Source: Bowmanella pacifica (lineage in GTDB: Bacteria > Pseudomonadota > Gammaproteobacteria > Enterobacterales > Alteromonadaceae). From it: DNA of 64,000 nucleotides. The notes under the pieces are model-generated. The model ran no database searches and was not told where the DNA came from. It worked only from the letters and a program-made list of their open reading frames with translations. The translations under genes were made by a program, and so were the position numbers. Every line of letters starts with the position of its first letter. Position 1 is the first letter of the stretch. The stretch lies in NCBI RefSeq assembly GCF_014645355.1, contig NZ_BMLS01000002.1, positions 310,001 through 374,000 on the forward strand, given 5' to 3'. Of the stretch, positions 54,386-63,815 are shown piece after piece.

Positions 54386-55810
54386 ATGCACTGGAGTATC
54401 GCTGTACTAATATTATTGTCTTTCAGCCCGCAAGCCCTGGCGTTAAGTAACGACCTGGACATCACTGCCACGGCGACAGGTTTCGCCTGTATTGCCATCT
54501 TTGTGGTGGCCTATGTTTTGGTGATGCTGGAAGAGAAAATACACTTACGTAAGTCCAAACCTGTATTGGTTGCTGCCGGGCTTATCTGGACCCTGATCGC
54601 CTGGCAATATACCAATGCCGGGCTGCATGAACAAAGCACCGACGCCTTTCGCCACGCCCTACTGGAATTTGCTGAGTTGATGCTGTTTTTGCTGGTGGCC
54701 ATGACCTACATCAATGCCCTGGAAGAGCGCCGCCTGTTTGACGGTTTACGCGCCTGGATGGTTGAACGAGGTTTTAGCTATAAGCAGTTGTTCTGGCTTA
54801 GTGGCGTCCTGGCTTTTTTTATCTCACCGGTTGCCGACAACCTGACCACGGCACTGCTGCTTTGTGCCGTGGTGATGAAAGTGGCCGACGGCGACGCTAA
54901 ATTCATTGCCATGAGCTGCGTAAATATAGTGGTTGCGGCTAACGCCGGTGGCGCTTTCAGCCCCTTTGGCGACATCACCACCTTGATGGTTTGGCAGGCC
55001 AATGTGGTCGCCTTTACTGAGTTTTTCGTACTCTTCCTGCCAGCCTTAGTCAGCTATCTGGTTCCGGCACTGTTTATGTCGCTGTTTGTGCCCGATAAGC
55101 GCCCTGGCAACATTAGCGAAAGCGTTGAACTAAAACGCGGTGCTCTGCGTATTTTGTTTTTGTTCCTGTTAACCATAGCCACGGCCGTCGTGTTAAAAAC
55201 CCTTTTCCATCTACCGCCGGTACTGGGCATGATGATGGGCCTGGGTTACCTGCAATTCTTTGGTTATTTCCTGCGTGTCACGCTCCCCGGCTCTTTGGCC
55301 AGAAAGAAAGCCCTCGCGGAACGCGAAGGTGATATGGACAAGCTGTCGAGACTGGGCACTGTTGTACCCTTTGATGTATTCAACCGGGTGGCCCGGGCCG
55401 AGTGGGACACGCTGTTGTTTTTCTATGGCGTGGTGATGTGTGTGGGTGGCCTGGGTTTTATCGGCTATCTGGCCATTATGTCTGACTTCCTCTACAACGA
55501 CTGGAATGCCACCGCCGCTAACGTAGTGCTAGGCCTGATGTCTGCGGTTATTGATAACATTCCGGTTATGTACGCCGTATTAACCATGATGCCGGAAATG
55601 TCTCACGGCCAATGGCTTTTGATCACTCTGACAGCCGGTATTGGCGGCAGCTTACTGTCCATCGGCTCGGCGGCCGGTGTTGCGCTGATGGGACAAGCCC
55701 GTCAGTACTATACCTTTGCCAGCCACCTTAAGTGGGCACCAGTTATACTGCTTGGTTATGGAGCGGGAGTCATATTGCATCTGTACCTGAACAGCCATCT
55801 TTTTGTCTGA
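54386..55810 (+). CDS. nhaD: NhaD-type Na+/H+ antiporter
   Basis: 474 residues with ~12 membrane segments; the N-terminal hydrophobic stretch (SIAVLILLSFSPQALA) is probably cleaved, as in other NhaD proteins. Family motifs are SPVADNLTTALLLCAV, CVNIVVAANAGGAFSPFGDITTLMVW and SAVIDNIPVMYAVLTMMP, containing the Asp residues for ion exchange, plus GIGGSLLSIGSAAGVALMG. Expels Na+ at alkaline pH; with NhaC it points to a saline or alkaline habitat. Confidence 0.94.
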   Translation: MHWSIAVLILLSFSPQALALSNDLDITATATGFACIAIFVVAYVLVMLEEKIHLRKSKPVLVAAGLIWTLIAWQYTNAGLHEQSTDAFRHALLEFAELMLFLLVAMTYINALEERRLFDGLRAWMVERGFSYKQLFWLSGVLAFFISPVADNLTTALLLCAVVMKVADGDAKFIAMSCVNIVVAANAGGAFSPFGDITTLMVWQANVVAFTEFFVLFLPALVSYLVPALFMSLFVPDKRPGNISESVELKRGALRILFLFLLTIATAVVLKTLFHLPPVLGMMMGLGYLQFFGYFLRVTLPGSLARKKALAEREGDMDKLSRLGTVVPFDVFNRVARAEWDTLLFFYGVVMCVGGLGFIGYLAIMSDFLYNDWNATAANVVLGLMSAVIDNIPVMYAVLTMMPEMSHGQWLLITLTAGIGGSLLSIGSAAGVALMGQARQYYTFASHLKWAPVILLGYGAGVILHLYLNSHLFV

Positions 55811-55854
55811 TCAGGCTAGCCATAAGGCGCACCTCGCAGGCTAAATTGAGCTAA

Positions 55855-55903
55855 ATCCTTTCCTGCTTGTTACACTAAGTGAAACCGTAAAGCAGGAAAG
55901 GAT
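55855..55903 (+). promoter_or_regulatory. 14-bp perfect inverted repeat in the frmA leader
   Basis: ATCCTTTCCTGCTT (55855-55868) and AAGCAGGAAAGGAT (55890-55903), separated by 21 nt. The right arm contains the Shine-Dalgarno AAAGGA (55898-55902 region) for the GTG start at 55909, so a folded mRNA would hide it. Alternatively a dimeric regulator site. Confidence 0.65.
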
Positions 55904-55908
55904 AATAA

Positions 55909-57027
<1,119 letters not shown>

Positions 57028-57046
57028 TAGCCCACAGGAGAGAGAT

Positions 57047-57895
57047 GTGAGCCAACTAACAGAATTATCTGCGGTTAAGTGTTTTGGCGGCTGGCAAAAA
57101 CGCTTTAGCCATGCATCACAGACCTTGGGCTGCGATATGCAATTTTCGGTCTACCTACCCCCACAAGCCAAACAAGGTCAAGCCCTGCCCGTGCTTTACT
57201 GGTTGTCAGGGCTAACCTGCAGCGATGAAAACTTTTCCAGCAAAGCCGGTGCCCAACGTGTGGCGGCAGAACTGGGTATCATCCTGATTATTCCTGACAC
57301 CAGCCCACGCGGTGAGGGGGTGGCCGATGCCCCAGACGGTGCTTATGACTTGGGTTTAGGGGCTGGCTTCTATGTTAATGCCACCCAGGCCCCCTGGGCT
57401 GAACATTACCGCATGTATGACTACATAGCCGACGAATTGCCCAAGCTTTGCGACGCCAATTTTAAATTAGCCAGGGCCGCAATTGCCGGTCATTCTATGG
57501 GCGGCCACGGCGCGTTAATCATGGCACTGCGTAATCCAGAACGTTATAGCTCGGTGTCAGCCTTTGCACCGATAGTTAACCCCACTGAATGTCCCTGGGG
57601 GCAAAAAGCACTGAGCGCCTATCTGGGCGATGATAGCAGCCAGTGGCAACAATACGATGCGTGCGCCTTGTTGAGTGAAGCGGGGACAAACTGGACAATG
57701 CCGATGCTAGTTGACCAAGGATTGGCAGATAACTTTTTGGACTCGCAAAAGCTCAGTCGACCGTTGCAGGCCTTATGTGAGCAGCGAAATGTGCCAGCAG
57801 AGTTCCGCTACCATGCGGATTACGACCACAGCTACTACTTTATCGCCAGTTTTATTGAAGACCATTTGCGTTTTCATGCTCAGCATCTGCGATAA
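57047..57895 (+). CDS. fghA: S-formylglutathione hydrolase
   Basis: 282 residues, the esterase-D length, from GTG 57047 with AGGAGAG. The nucleophile elbow is [17 protein letters not shown] (catalytic Ser), with [18 protein letters not shown] near the N-terminus and the His in [18 protein letters not shown]. It releases formate and glutathione from the FrmA product. Second gene of the operon. Confidence 0.96.
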   Translation: MSQLTELSAVKCFGGWQKRFSHASQTLGCDMQFSVYLPPQAKQGQALPVLYWLSGLTCSDENFSSKAGAQRVAAELGIILIIPDTSPRGEGVADAPDGAYDLGLGAGFYVNATQAPWAEHYRMYDYIADELPKLCDANFKLARAAIAGHSMGGHGALIMALRNPERYSSVSAFAPIVNPTECPWGQKALSAYLGDDSSQWQQYDACALLSEAGTNWTMPMLVDQGLADNFLDSQKLSRPLQALCEQRNVPAEFRYHADYDHSYYFIASFIEDHLRFHAQHLR

Positions 57896-57912
57896 ATCCA
57901 GCGTTCAAACAT

Positions 57913-57943
57913 AAAAAAGCCGGTGTAATGCACCGGCTTTTTT
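57913..57943. terminator. Bidirectional terminator between fghA and the TPR gene
   Basis: AAAAAAGCCGGTG (57913-57925)/CACCGGCTTTTTT (57931-57943), 5-nt loop, A- and T-runs on both sides. Confidence 0.9.
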
Positions 57944-57968
57944 ACACTGGGTTGCAACCTATGACCGA

Positions 57969-58625
57969 TTAGCGGGAAAGCTTTTTCTCCACCTTAGTTA
58001 GCAACATATCTATTTCTTTCTGCCGTGAACTGTCAGCCAACGGGCGGTTTGGACGAGGCTCGGCCTGCTTAGCCAACAACAAATGTTCTTTGGCCTTAGC
58101 GTATTTGCCGTCATCAAATAAGAATTCCCCATAGAAATAGTTTGGATCAATACCCTTGGGGTTCATTTCCAGCGCTTGCTTAAGCAGCTTTTCGGCTTTC
58201 TTATCACTGCCAAAACTTATCGGCCAGCCAGGTAGCTTGTGATATAGCACACCAAGGCTGGTGAGCGCAGAGCCGCTCAGCGCCTTCTCATCCAGACTAA
58301 TGGCTTTTTCCAGCGAGGCTTTGGCTTGCTTAGCCAGCCCCAGCGCATCCAGTCCGCCTTTGGCACCGGCGGCGCTGGATTGGCTGATGCCCAACCAAAT
58401 CCAGCCTTCTGCGCGCTGCGGTTCGGATTGCGTCAGGGTTTGAGCCTCAGCGATAAGGTTATCAAAGGCCTTATCCCGTTCTTGTTCAGCTAGCGTGTAA
58501 TTCACTACAGCCCACTGCTGCTGAACCGCTAACAGTTGTGGCCATTCATTCGCGTTGGCGGCGGATGTCAGTATTAACGACAGACCACCCACTAGTGCAA
58601 TTAGAGGACGTTTTAGCATAGTCAT
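57969..58625 (-). CDS. Periplasmic TPR protein, last gene of the five-gene operon
   Basis: 218 residues with signal peptide (LIALVGGLSLILTSAANA). Helical repeats are visible in RAEGWIWLGISQSS, KASLEKAISLDEKALSGSALTSLGVLYHKLP and KAEKLLKQALEMNP; this resembles TRAP-associated or tetratricopeptide periplasmic proteins. The start overlaps the SDR stop (ATGA, 4 bp). Its role in the pathway is unclear: perhaps export or substrate binding on the periplasmic side. Confidence 0.78.
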   Translation of the reverse strand: MTMLKRPLIALVGGLSLILTSAANANEWPQLLAVQQQWAVVNYTLAEQERDKAFDNLIAEAQTLTQSEPQRAEGWIWLGISQSSAAGAKGGLDALGLAKQAKASLEKAISLDEKALSGSALTSLGVLYHKLPGWPISFGSDKKAEKLLKQALEMNPKGIDPNYFYGEFLFDDGKYAKAKEHLLLAKQAEPRPNRPLADSSRQKEIDMLLTKVEKKLSR

Positions 58626-59428
58626 ACCAGGATCTCCTTCGCATGTTGTGCAGCAAATTTCTTAATAATGGGCAGTTTCTTAACCAAGGCGTTATCCACT
58701 AAAGAGGGGAACGCCCCATTAATTCGAACAAATAGCTTCTCTGGGAAGCCAATAAATTTACGCCGCAGCCCTTGTTGCAATTGCGCCTTGAGGGCCTTGG
58801 CAACCAACTCTGGGCTATCCACCTGGTTACCCAGGGCCTTATTCATGGCCACTACGTCGTCACTGTTTATCGTGGTTTGCGTGGCCCGAGGAGCCAGATA
58901 GAACACGTTTACCGAAGACCCTGCCAGTTCTCGTTGCAGGGCTTCAGTAAAACCGCGCAAACCGAACTTGCTGGCGCAATACAGGCTCTGGCAGGCAAAG
59001 CCTATGCTGCCGAATGTGGAACCGACGTTGACTATATATGCCTCGGAGCGTTTCTTCATGGCTGGCAACAAGGCCCTTATCAGCGCCATAGGCGCGAGCA
59101 GGTTGGTCTGAATGGTCTGCTCTAAATCCTCATCAGACATGCTCTGCAACTCGCCAAAAGGCGCAATGCCAGCGTTGTTAATCAGCATACTGATGGCAGG
59201 AAAACGCGCCAACTGACGGATTAATTCATCACGTCCCTGACTTGAGCTGATGTCGGCCACCACAATCTGGTGGGTTCCCGGCAGACTGTTGGCCAACGCT
59301 TGTAAGGCCTGTTCGTTACGGCCCTGCAGAATCAGCTGCACGCCAGATTCAGCCAGGGTACGTGCGATGGCCTGACCTATACCGCCACTGGCACCGGTCA
59401 GCAAACAATGTTGATTTGCCCAATTCAT
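58622..59428 (-). CDS. SDR oxidoreductase of the five-gene operon
   Basis: 268 residues: LTGASGGIGQAIARTLAE (cofactor loop), INNAGIAPFGELQ, the catalytic Ser in NVGSTFGSIGF and YCASKFGLRG (Tyr-x-x-x-Lys). The ~50-residue C-terminal extension is rich in Lys and hydrophobic residues (RINGAFPSLVDNALVKKLP), perhaps for membrane contact. It lies 9 bp after the diiron-oxidase gene stop in transcription order and overlaps the TPR gene, so it acts in the same pathway, likely reducing a keto intermediate. Confidence 0.9.
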   Translation of the reverse strand: MNWANQHCLLTGASGGIGQAIARTLAESGVQLILQGRNEQALQALANSLPGTHQIVVADISSSQGRDELIRQLARFPAISMLINNAGIAPFGELQSMSDEDLEQTIQTNLLAPMALIRALLPAMKKRSEAYIVNVGSTFGSIGFACQSLYCASKFGLRGFTEALQRELAGSSVNVFYLAPRATQTTINSDDVVAMNKALGNQVDSPELVAKALKAQLQQGLRRKFIGFPEKLFVRINGAFPSLVDNALVKKLPIIKKFAAQHAKEILV

Positions 59429-59437
59429 AACAGGCTC

Positions 59438-60109
59438 CTAGGCAGCTTGAGCCAGACCATGACAAGGGTCCAACTCATAGAAGATATTGCCGTACAGGCG
59501 GAAGAACATGCGAGCGGCATGCAGAATCACTTCCTGCTCGGCTTCATCGTCAATCTGGTTCATCAGGTTTTCGAAAAACACAATATGCTCCTGATCAAGG
59601 GCACCGTGTGAGCGCAGATAACTGAAAGCTTTGGTTGGTAAGTCCAGCTTGCCCTGAATTTGTGCGGCCGCATTATCTGCCAGAGCAATACTGGTGCCTT
59701 CCAGTACAAACACCATGCCAAAGAATGCCAGCGGATTAACCCGTTGTACCGCATCATAGGCATAGGCCACCATCAGTTCGGTAGCAGCGGAGGGCGTACT
59801 TTGCCTGGCTTGTTGCTTGTTATAGCCACAGGCGGCAATGTCATTGAGGATCCATTCCTGGTGACCCATTTCCTCTTCAATGTATTCGCCCACGGCCTCG
59901 CGCAACCATTCTTTGCTTTCGGGTAAACGCCCACCCACCGTCATCAATAAGGGCACGGTATGCTTCACATGGTGAAAGGCTTGTTGCAGAAAGGCGACGT
60001 AATCGTTGAGGTCAAACTCACCGCGAAAACAGCGCTGAATGATAGGGGCCGACAGCAGGTATTCACGTTCGCTGCGGGTTTGGGCTTGTAATCTTTCATA
60101 TAGCTTCAT
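59438..60109 (-). CDS. Heme-oxygenase-like diiron oxidase (iron-containing redox enzyme)
   Basis: 223 residues from ATG 60109 (CAGGAGC 6 nt upstream), family length. Helical fold of the TenA/heme-oxygenase type. The iron-ligand pattern of HDO enzymes such as SznF and UndA is complete: Glu in EYIEEEMGHQEW with its His, Glu in VFVLEGTSIAL, and H-x3-D-x2-H in SHGALDQEHIVFF. Such enzymes activate O2 for N-oxygenation, C-C cleavage or decarboxylation. It overlaps the AMP-ligase gene by 14 bp. Confidence 0.88.
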   Translation of the reverse strand: MKLYERLQAQTRSEREYLLSAPIIQRCFRGEFDLNDYVAFLQQAFHHVKHTVPLLMTVGGRLPESKEWLREAVGEYIEEEMGHQEWILNDIAACGYNKQQARQSTPSAATELMVAYAYDAVQRVNPLAFFGMVFVLEGTSIALADNAAAQIQGKLDLPTKAFSYLRSHGALDQEHIVFFENLMNQIDDEAEQEVILHAARMFFRLYGNIFYELDPCHGLAQAA

Positions 60110-61559
60110 GATAAGCTCCTGATTCAACGTTATTTTCAATCTGATAAAAGGCATTGATCTGTACAGCAAAGCGCTCAGACATGGCATCGCGCTTTAATTT
60201 GCCATTAGCAGTAAATAAACTGGCATCCTGTATTTCTGCTGCGTTTAGCAAATGCCAGGCTTTGATCTTGGCATAGTCAGGTAGACGGGCGTTGGTGGCG
60301 TCAATGGCAGCCTCAACCAAAGCAAAAGGTAAGGCGTCTTGTGCTGGCACCAATAACGCACTGCAAAAAGGCTGGCTGTCGCCCAGCACCATCACGTGCT
60401 TAAAGAGGCCACTGGCCATCACCTCAGCTTCTACCCATTCGGGAGAGATATTTCTGCCCAGCGAGTTAATCAGCAGATTTTTAAACCGCCCATCAATACG
60501 CACATAACCTTGCTTAAAACTGGCTTTATCACCGGTATGCACCACTTGCGGGTACCAAGACTCAGGTTGGTTTAAATAGCCCAGAAACAGGTTGCCATGC
60601 ACCAGCAACTCGTTATCTTCAATTTCCAGGCGGTTATGCGGCAGAGGTCGCCCCACACTCTGGGGATCATTGTTCGCAGGCGTGTTTAAGGCCACCACAG
60701 AAACACATTCACTGAGTCCATAGCCCTGATAGACTGGGAGCCCAATAGCCTGTGCATGCTTAAGCAAAGCCTCTGACACAGTCGCACCGCCAACAGCAAT
60801 AAATTGCAATGAGGCCGGGGCGCGCCAGCCCTGTCGCCAGGCGTGAATCAGTAAAGTCAGCAACTCGGGCACCAATATCAGACTGGTGGGTTGCCAGCGG
60901 TTAATCAGGGTCAGCATGGCAGCAGCGTCTTTTAGCTGGCTCCCCATAAAGCCTCTTTGGGTATCAGTGGCCAAAACCACTTTGCCGCCAGCCAGCAGCG
61001 GCGCATAGATGCCAGCCACATTTTCCAGCAGGGTCGCCAGTGGTAATAAGCACAAATGCACAACATCTTGCATGGCCAGCGTATCCACCAGAGCCTGCGC
61101 TGTGATTTGCAAAGAGGCGTGACTAAGACAAACCCCTTTGGGCTGGCCGGTTGACCCCGAGGTAAAAGTAATTTTGCCTGTGCCTTTAGGGCGTTGAGCC
61201 GGTGTTTCCGGCGTGAAATATTCAGCACAGAAGCGACCAAAAGGCAGATTTTCCTGCCCCGCCAGCGGGGCGCTGATCATCAGGTCAATGGCAGCAGCCT
61301 TGAGTAGGTGCTCGCGCTGCGCCTGACTAAAAAACACAGGTACGGGTACACAGCAAACATCAGCACGCTGGCAAGCCAGATCCATCAGCACCCATTCGAT
61401 ACTGTTTTCCAGCGCCAAGCCAACGCACTTGGTCTGACCTTGCTTTAGCCAGGCAGCTCTAAGCGCCACCTGTTCATCCAATTGTGCATAGGTCAATTGC
61501 TCGTCATCGCTACAAAGGGCAATGGCATCAGGTGTGGTCAAACAAGCTGGGAACTGCAT
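60096..61559 (-). CDS. AMP-dependent acyl/amino-acid ligase
   Basis: 487 residues, ATG 61559 overlapping the upstream stop (TAATG). ANL-family motifs are TFTSGSTGQPKGVCLSH (P-loop), YQGYGLSECVSVVALN, HTGDKASFKQGYVRIDGR and a late INSLGRNISPEWVEAE, with the catalytic Lys near the end in ANGKLKRDAM. The short C-terminal domain is present. It activates a carboxylate as an adenylate, then thioester or amide partner unknown. No carrier protein gene is in the operon. Confidence 0.92.
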   Translation of the reverse strand: MQFPACLTTPDAIALCSDDEQLTYAQLDEQVALRAAWLKQGQTKCVGLALENSIEWVLMDLACQRADVCCVPVPVFFSQAQREHLLKAAAIDLMISAPLAGQENLPFGRFCAEYFTPETPAQRPKGTGKITFTSGSTGQPKGVCLSHASLQITAQALVDTLAMQDVVHLCLLPLATLLENVAGIYAPLLAGGKVVLATDTQRGFMGSQLKDAAAMLTLINRWQPTSLILVPELLTLLIHAWRQGWRAPASLQFIAVGGATVSEALLKHAQAIGLPVYQGYGLSECVSVVALNTPANNDPQSVGRPLPHNRLEIEDNELLVHGNLFLGYLNQPESWYPQVVHTGDKASFKQGYVRIDGRFKNLLINSLGRNISPEWVEAEVMASGLFKHVMVLGDSQPFCSALLVPAQDALPFALVEAAIDATNARLPDYAKIKAWHLLNAAEIQDASLFTANGKLKRDAMSERFAVQINAFYQIENNVESGAYHEAI

Positions 61560-62245
61560 TACAGACTCCTCAGATTGGTTGTTAGCGTCTGGATATCAGC
61601 ACAAAAGGAAGCAAACAGACCTGGCAACAAATCACGCTCCAGCATTGGCGTCATAGCATCTTTAAGATCCAACGCCATGACCTTTGGCTGAGTTTGATAG
61701 TAGCTGCCCCAGTTATCATCAGAGGGGGTCAAACAAGCGGGATCGGCATCTGCCAGATAGGTCAGCTTGACCCCTTCACGCTGCAGCAAGGCGATAAGAT
61801 GATTGGTACCGCAAAACAGCAGATGACTGTAGTGATTTAGAAATAGCCACAATGTGGTAGCCATAAATAAAGGCATCGCATAACGGCGCGACAAGGCAAA
61901 CAGATTACCTATTTCCGCAATGCGTTCCGACTGGGTAGTAATGCCTCTAGCTGCCAGACAATCCATCACATTGTCACTAAGGTATTGCTGAACAAACAAT
62001 GATTCGCGCCCACTGCGTAAACCAAGCGCAGCCTGATAGTGCTGCCCCTTAATCGCCAGTAGCGTTGGCATAAAATGATGAATGTCAGCGTCATAGGCCT
62101 TGGCAAAGCCTTTTTTAATAAAGCCTTCCAACTCAGCTCGGGCCGGGCTATCAGTCGTGGCACTGGACAGGGTCAGACCGCAGCCGTTTTTGACGGAGGC
62201 ATGGCGGGCCACATCGCCGCAATACTGCATAACTTGCTGGTACAT
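61559..62245 (-). CDS. Thermostable-hemolysin-family protein (GNAT/AHL-synthase-like)
   Basis: 228 residues, first gene of the operon (AGGAGACG before ATG 62245). It matches the T_hemolysin family named after Vibrio delta-VPH. The order DADIHHFMPTLLAI, QALGLRSG-type strand (AALGLRSGRESLFVQQYLSD), RIAEIGNLFALSRRYAMPLF and VKLTYLADADPACL recalls GNAT-type acyltransferases including acyl-homoserine-lactone synthases (E-I/V-G-x-L motif). No signal peptide, so a hemolysin role is doubtful; an N-acylation step is more plausible. Confidence 0.82.
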   Translation of the reverse strand: MYQQVMQYCGDVARHASVKNGCGLTLSSATTDSPARAELEGFIKKGFAKAYDADIHHFMPTLLAIKGQHYQAALGLRSGRESLFVQQYLSDNVMDCLAARGITTQSERIAEIGNLFALSRRYAMPLFMATTLWLFLNHYSHLLFCGTNHLIALLQREGVKLTYLADADPACLTPSDDNWGSYYQTQPKVMALDLKDAMTPMLERDLLPGLFASFCADIQTLTTNLRSL

Positions 62246-62291
62246 AAACGTCTCCTATCACTGACTTCTGATAGGAAGATATCCGGTCAAG

Positions 62292-62308
62292 CTTAACGAA
62301 CTCTTAAG
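62292..62308. promoter_or_regulatory. Direct repeat with 11-bp period between the five-gene operon and the PEP-CTERM gene
   Basis: CTTAAC-GAACT-CTTAAG on the forward strand; on the reverse strand CTTAAG-N5-GTTAAG. This resembles PmrA/QseB-type response-regulator half-sites. It is 46 bp upstream of the first operon gene on the reverse strand. Confidence 0.4.
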
Positions 62309-62431
62309 AAGGTTTAATTTTCCCTGTTATTAAAAAATGTCCGTTTTCACTCCTCATTGGCGCTATTAAATCCAGTAGGGAAATACCCACTAACATCATT
62401 TACAGATAAATATTTTATAGGGAGTCACTAA

Positions 62432-63175
62432 ATGTCAGCCTTTCGCCAAGTTCATTTAACCTTTAAACGTATTTTCAGCTCCGCTTTACTGGCCGGGCTG
62501 GCTTGCTGTTTCTCGGTCTCCGCCGCACCTATTTTTGGCTATGATGCCAGTAACGGTGGCTACGTATCCATTCAACCAGCGAAGGGCAGCGGTAATGAAG
62601 GGGCCTGGAAGGCACAGTCATTTACCTTGACTCGTCAGTTGAGCATCTCGTCCATTGAAGTGGGGCTTTATCACACCTCCGCCTTTGAGGCGACAGTACA
62701 ATTGGTAAAAGGAACGCCGCTACCTAACTTCGATCCTGGCTTTGGGGCGCAACAGGCACTGGCAACTGGCCGCTTCAGCGGTCCTGATCAAACATCCAGC
62801 TACGATGTATTCTCCTTTGACGCCGACCTGACATTGGAAGCCGGCGAATACTTTTTGATTGTGGCAAACACGCTGTTTAATGGTGGAAACTTTGGCTGGG
62901 CATTTGGTGATAACTTGCTAACCAGTACACAAGATTATGGCAGCGTAGGAGACTTATTCAGCTGTATCAACGCCACTCCAGGTGTTGACTGTGACCTCAA
63001 TGACCCCAGTAACTCATCCTGGCAACCCCTGCCAGATGAGCTAAATGCGCAAGATATGGAGTTTCGTCTGCTGGAAGCTATCACCTCAGCCATACCCAGC
63101 CCAGGCACCCTATGGTTAGTTCTTTTTGCTTTGACTGCGCTTGTCTGCATCAGAAAACAGCAACAAGCTGAATAA
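62432..63175 (+). CDS. PEP-CTERM-like secreted protein with variant sorting signal
   Basis: 247 residues, signal peptide SSALLAGLACCFSVSA. The mature domain is a beta-sandwich with SFTLTRQLSISSIEVGLYHT and LEAGEYFLIVANTLF. The end SAIPSPGTLWLVLFALTALVCIRKQQQ has the layout of exosortase targets (short motif, membrane helix, basic tail), but reads P-S-P-G instead of P-E-P-G. No exosortase gene is in the window. Divergent from the five-gene operon. Confidence 0.8.
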   Translation: MSAFRQVHLTFKRIFSSALLAGLACCFSVSAAPIFGYDASNGGYVSIQPAKGSGNEGAWKAQSFTLTRQLSISSIEVGLYHTSAFEATVQLVKGTPLPNFDPGFGAQQALATGRFSGPDQTSSYDVFSFDADLTLEAGEYFLIVANTLFNGGNFGWAFGDNLLTSTQDYGSVGDLFSCINATPGVDCDLNDPSNSSWQPLPDELNAQDMEFRLLEAITSAIPSPGTLWLVLFALTALVCIRKQQQAE

Positions 63176-63251
63176 TGAAAAGACAGAGGCCGGCGGCGCA
63201 GCGGAAGCGCCGTCGACTTGATTTAGCTGTCAAATCCCCATCTCCGGATAT

Positions 63252-63803
63252 TTACAATAGGGTGATTACCCCCATCAGGATAAACAGCGCACTGGCCACC
63301 ACGCGGGTGATACTCAAAGGGATTTTTTCCATCAAACGAGCCCCTAGATAAACCACCGGTACATTGGCTAATAGCATACCTACTGTGGTCCCCAATGTGA
63401 CCCACAACACCGACTGGTATTCTGCGGCCAAAAGCACAGTCGCTACTTGCGTTTTATCGCCAATCTCCGCCAGAAAAAACAGCACAAGTGAGACGACAAA
63501 AGGGCCATAGGCATCAAAACGACTGCTTACCCCTTCCTCTTTGTCGGGCACCAGTAACCACAATCCCACTAAGATAAAACTGCCCGCTAGCACCCAATGA
63601 CCAAGATCGGAATTAATAAACCCCGCTAACCAGGCCCCAAGCCAGGCAGACGCAGCATGATTCAGTAAGGTAGCCACCAAGATACCCAGCACAATGGCGG
63701 TTTTGTTGCGGAATTTAGCCGCCAGTAACAGCGACAGCAGCTGAGTTTTATCCCCCATTTCGGCAAGGGTAACAACAGCGGTGGAGGTGAAGAGTGCTTC
63801 CAT
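63252..63803 (-). CDS. TMEM165/GDT1-family manganese exporter
   Basis: 183 residues with six membrane helices in two repeats, each with the family motif: VTLAEMGDKTQLLSLLLAAKF and LFFLAEIGDKTQVATVLLAAE (E-x-G-D-K-T-Q). The MneA-type bacterial members export Mn2+, and the yybP-ykoY riboswitch in the leader supports this. Monocistronic on the reverse strand. Confidence 0.94.
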   Translation of the reverse strand: MEALFTSTAVVTLAEMGDKTQLLSLLLAAKFRNKTAIVLGILVATLLNHAASAWLGAWLAGFINSDLGHWVLAGSFILVGLWLLVPDKEEGVSSRFDAYGPFVVSLVLFFLAEIGDKTQVATVLLAAEYQSVLWVTLGTTVGMLLANVPVVYLGARLMEKIPLSITRVVASALFILMGVITLL

Positions 63804-63815
63804 TTAGATAATCTC

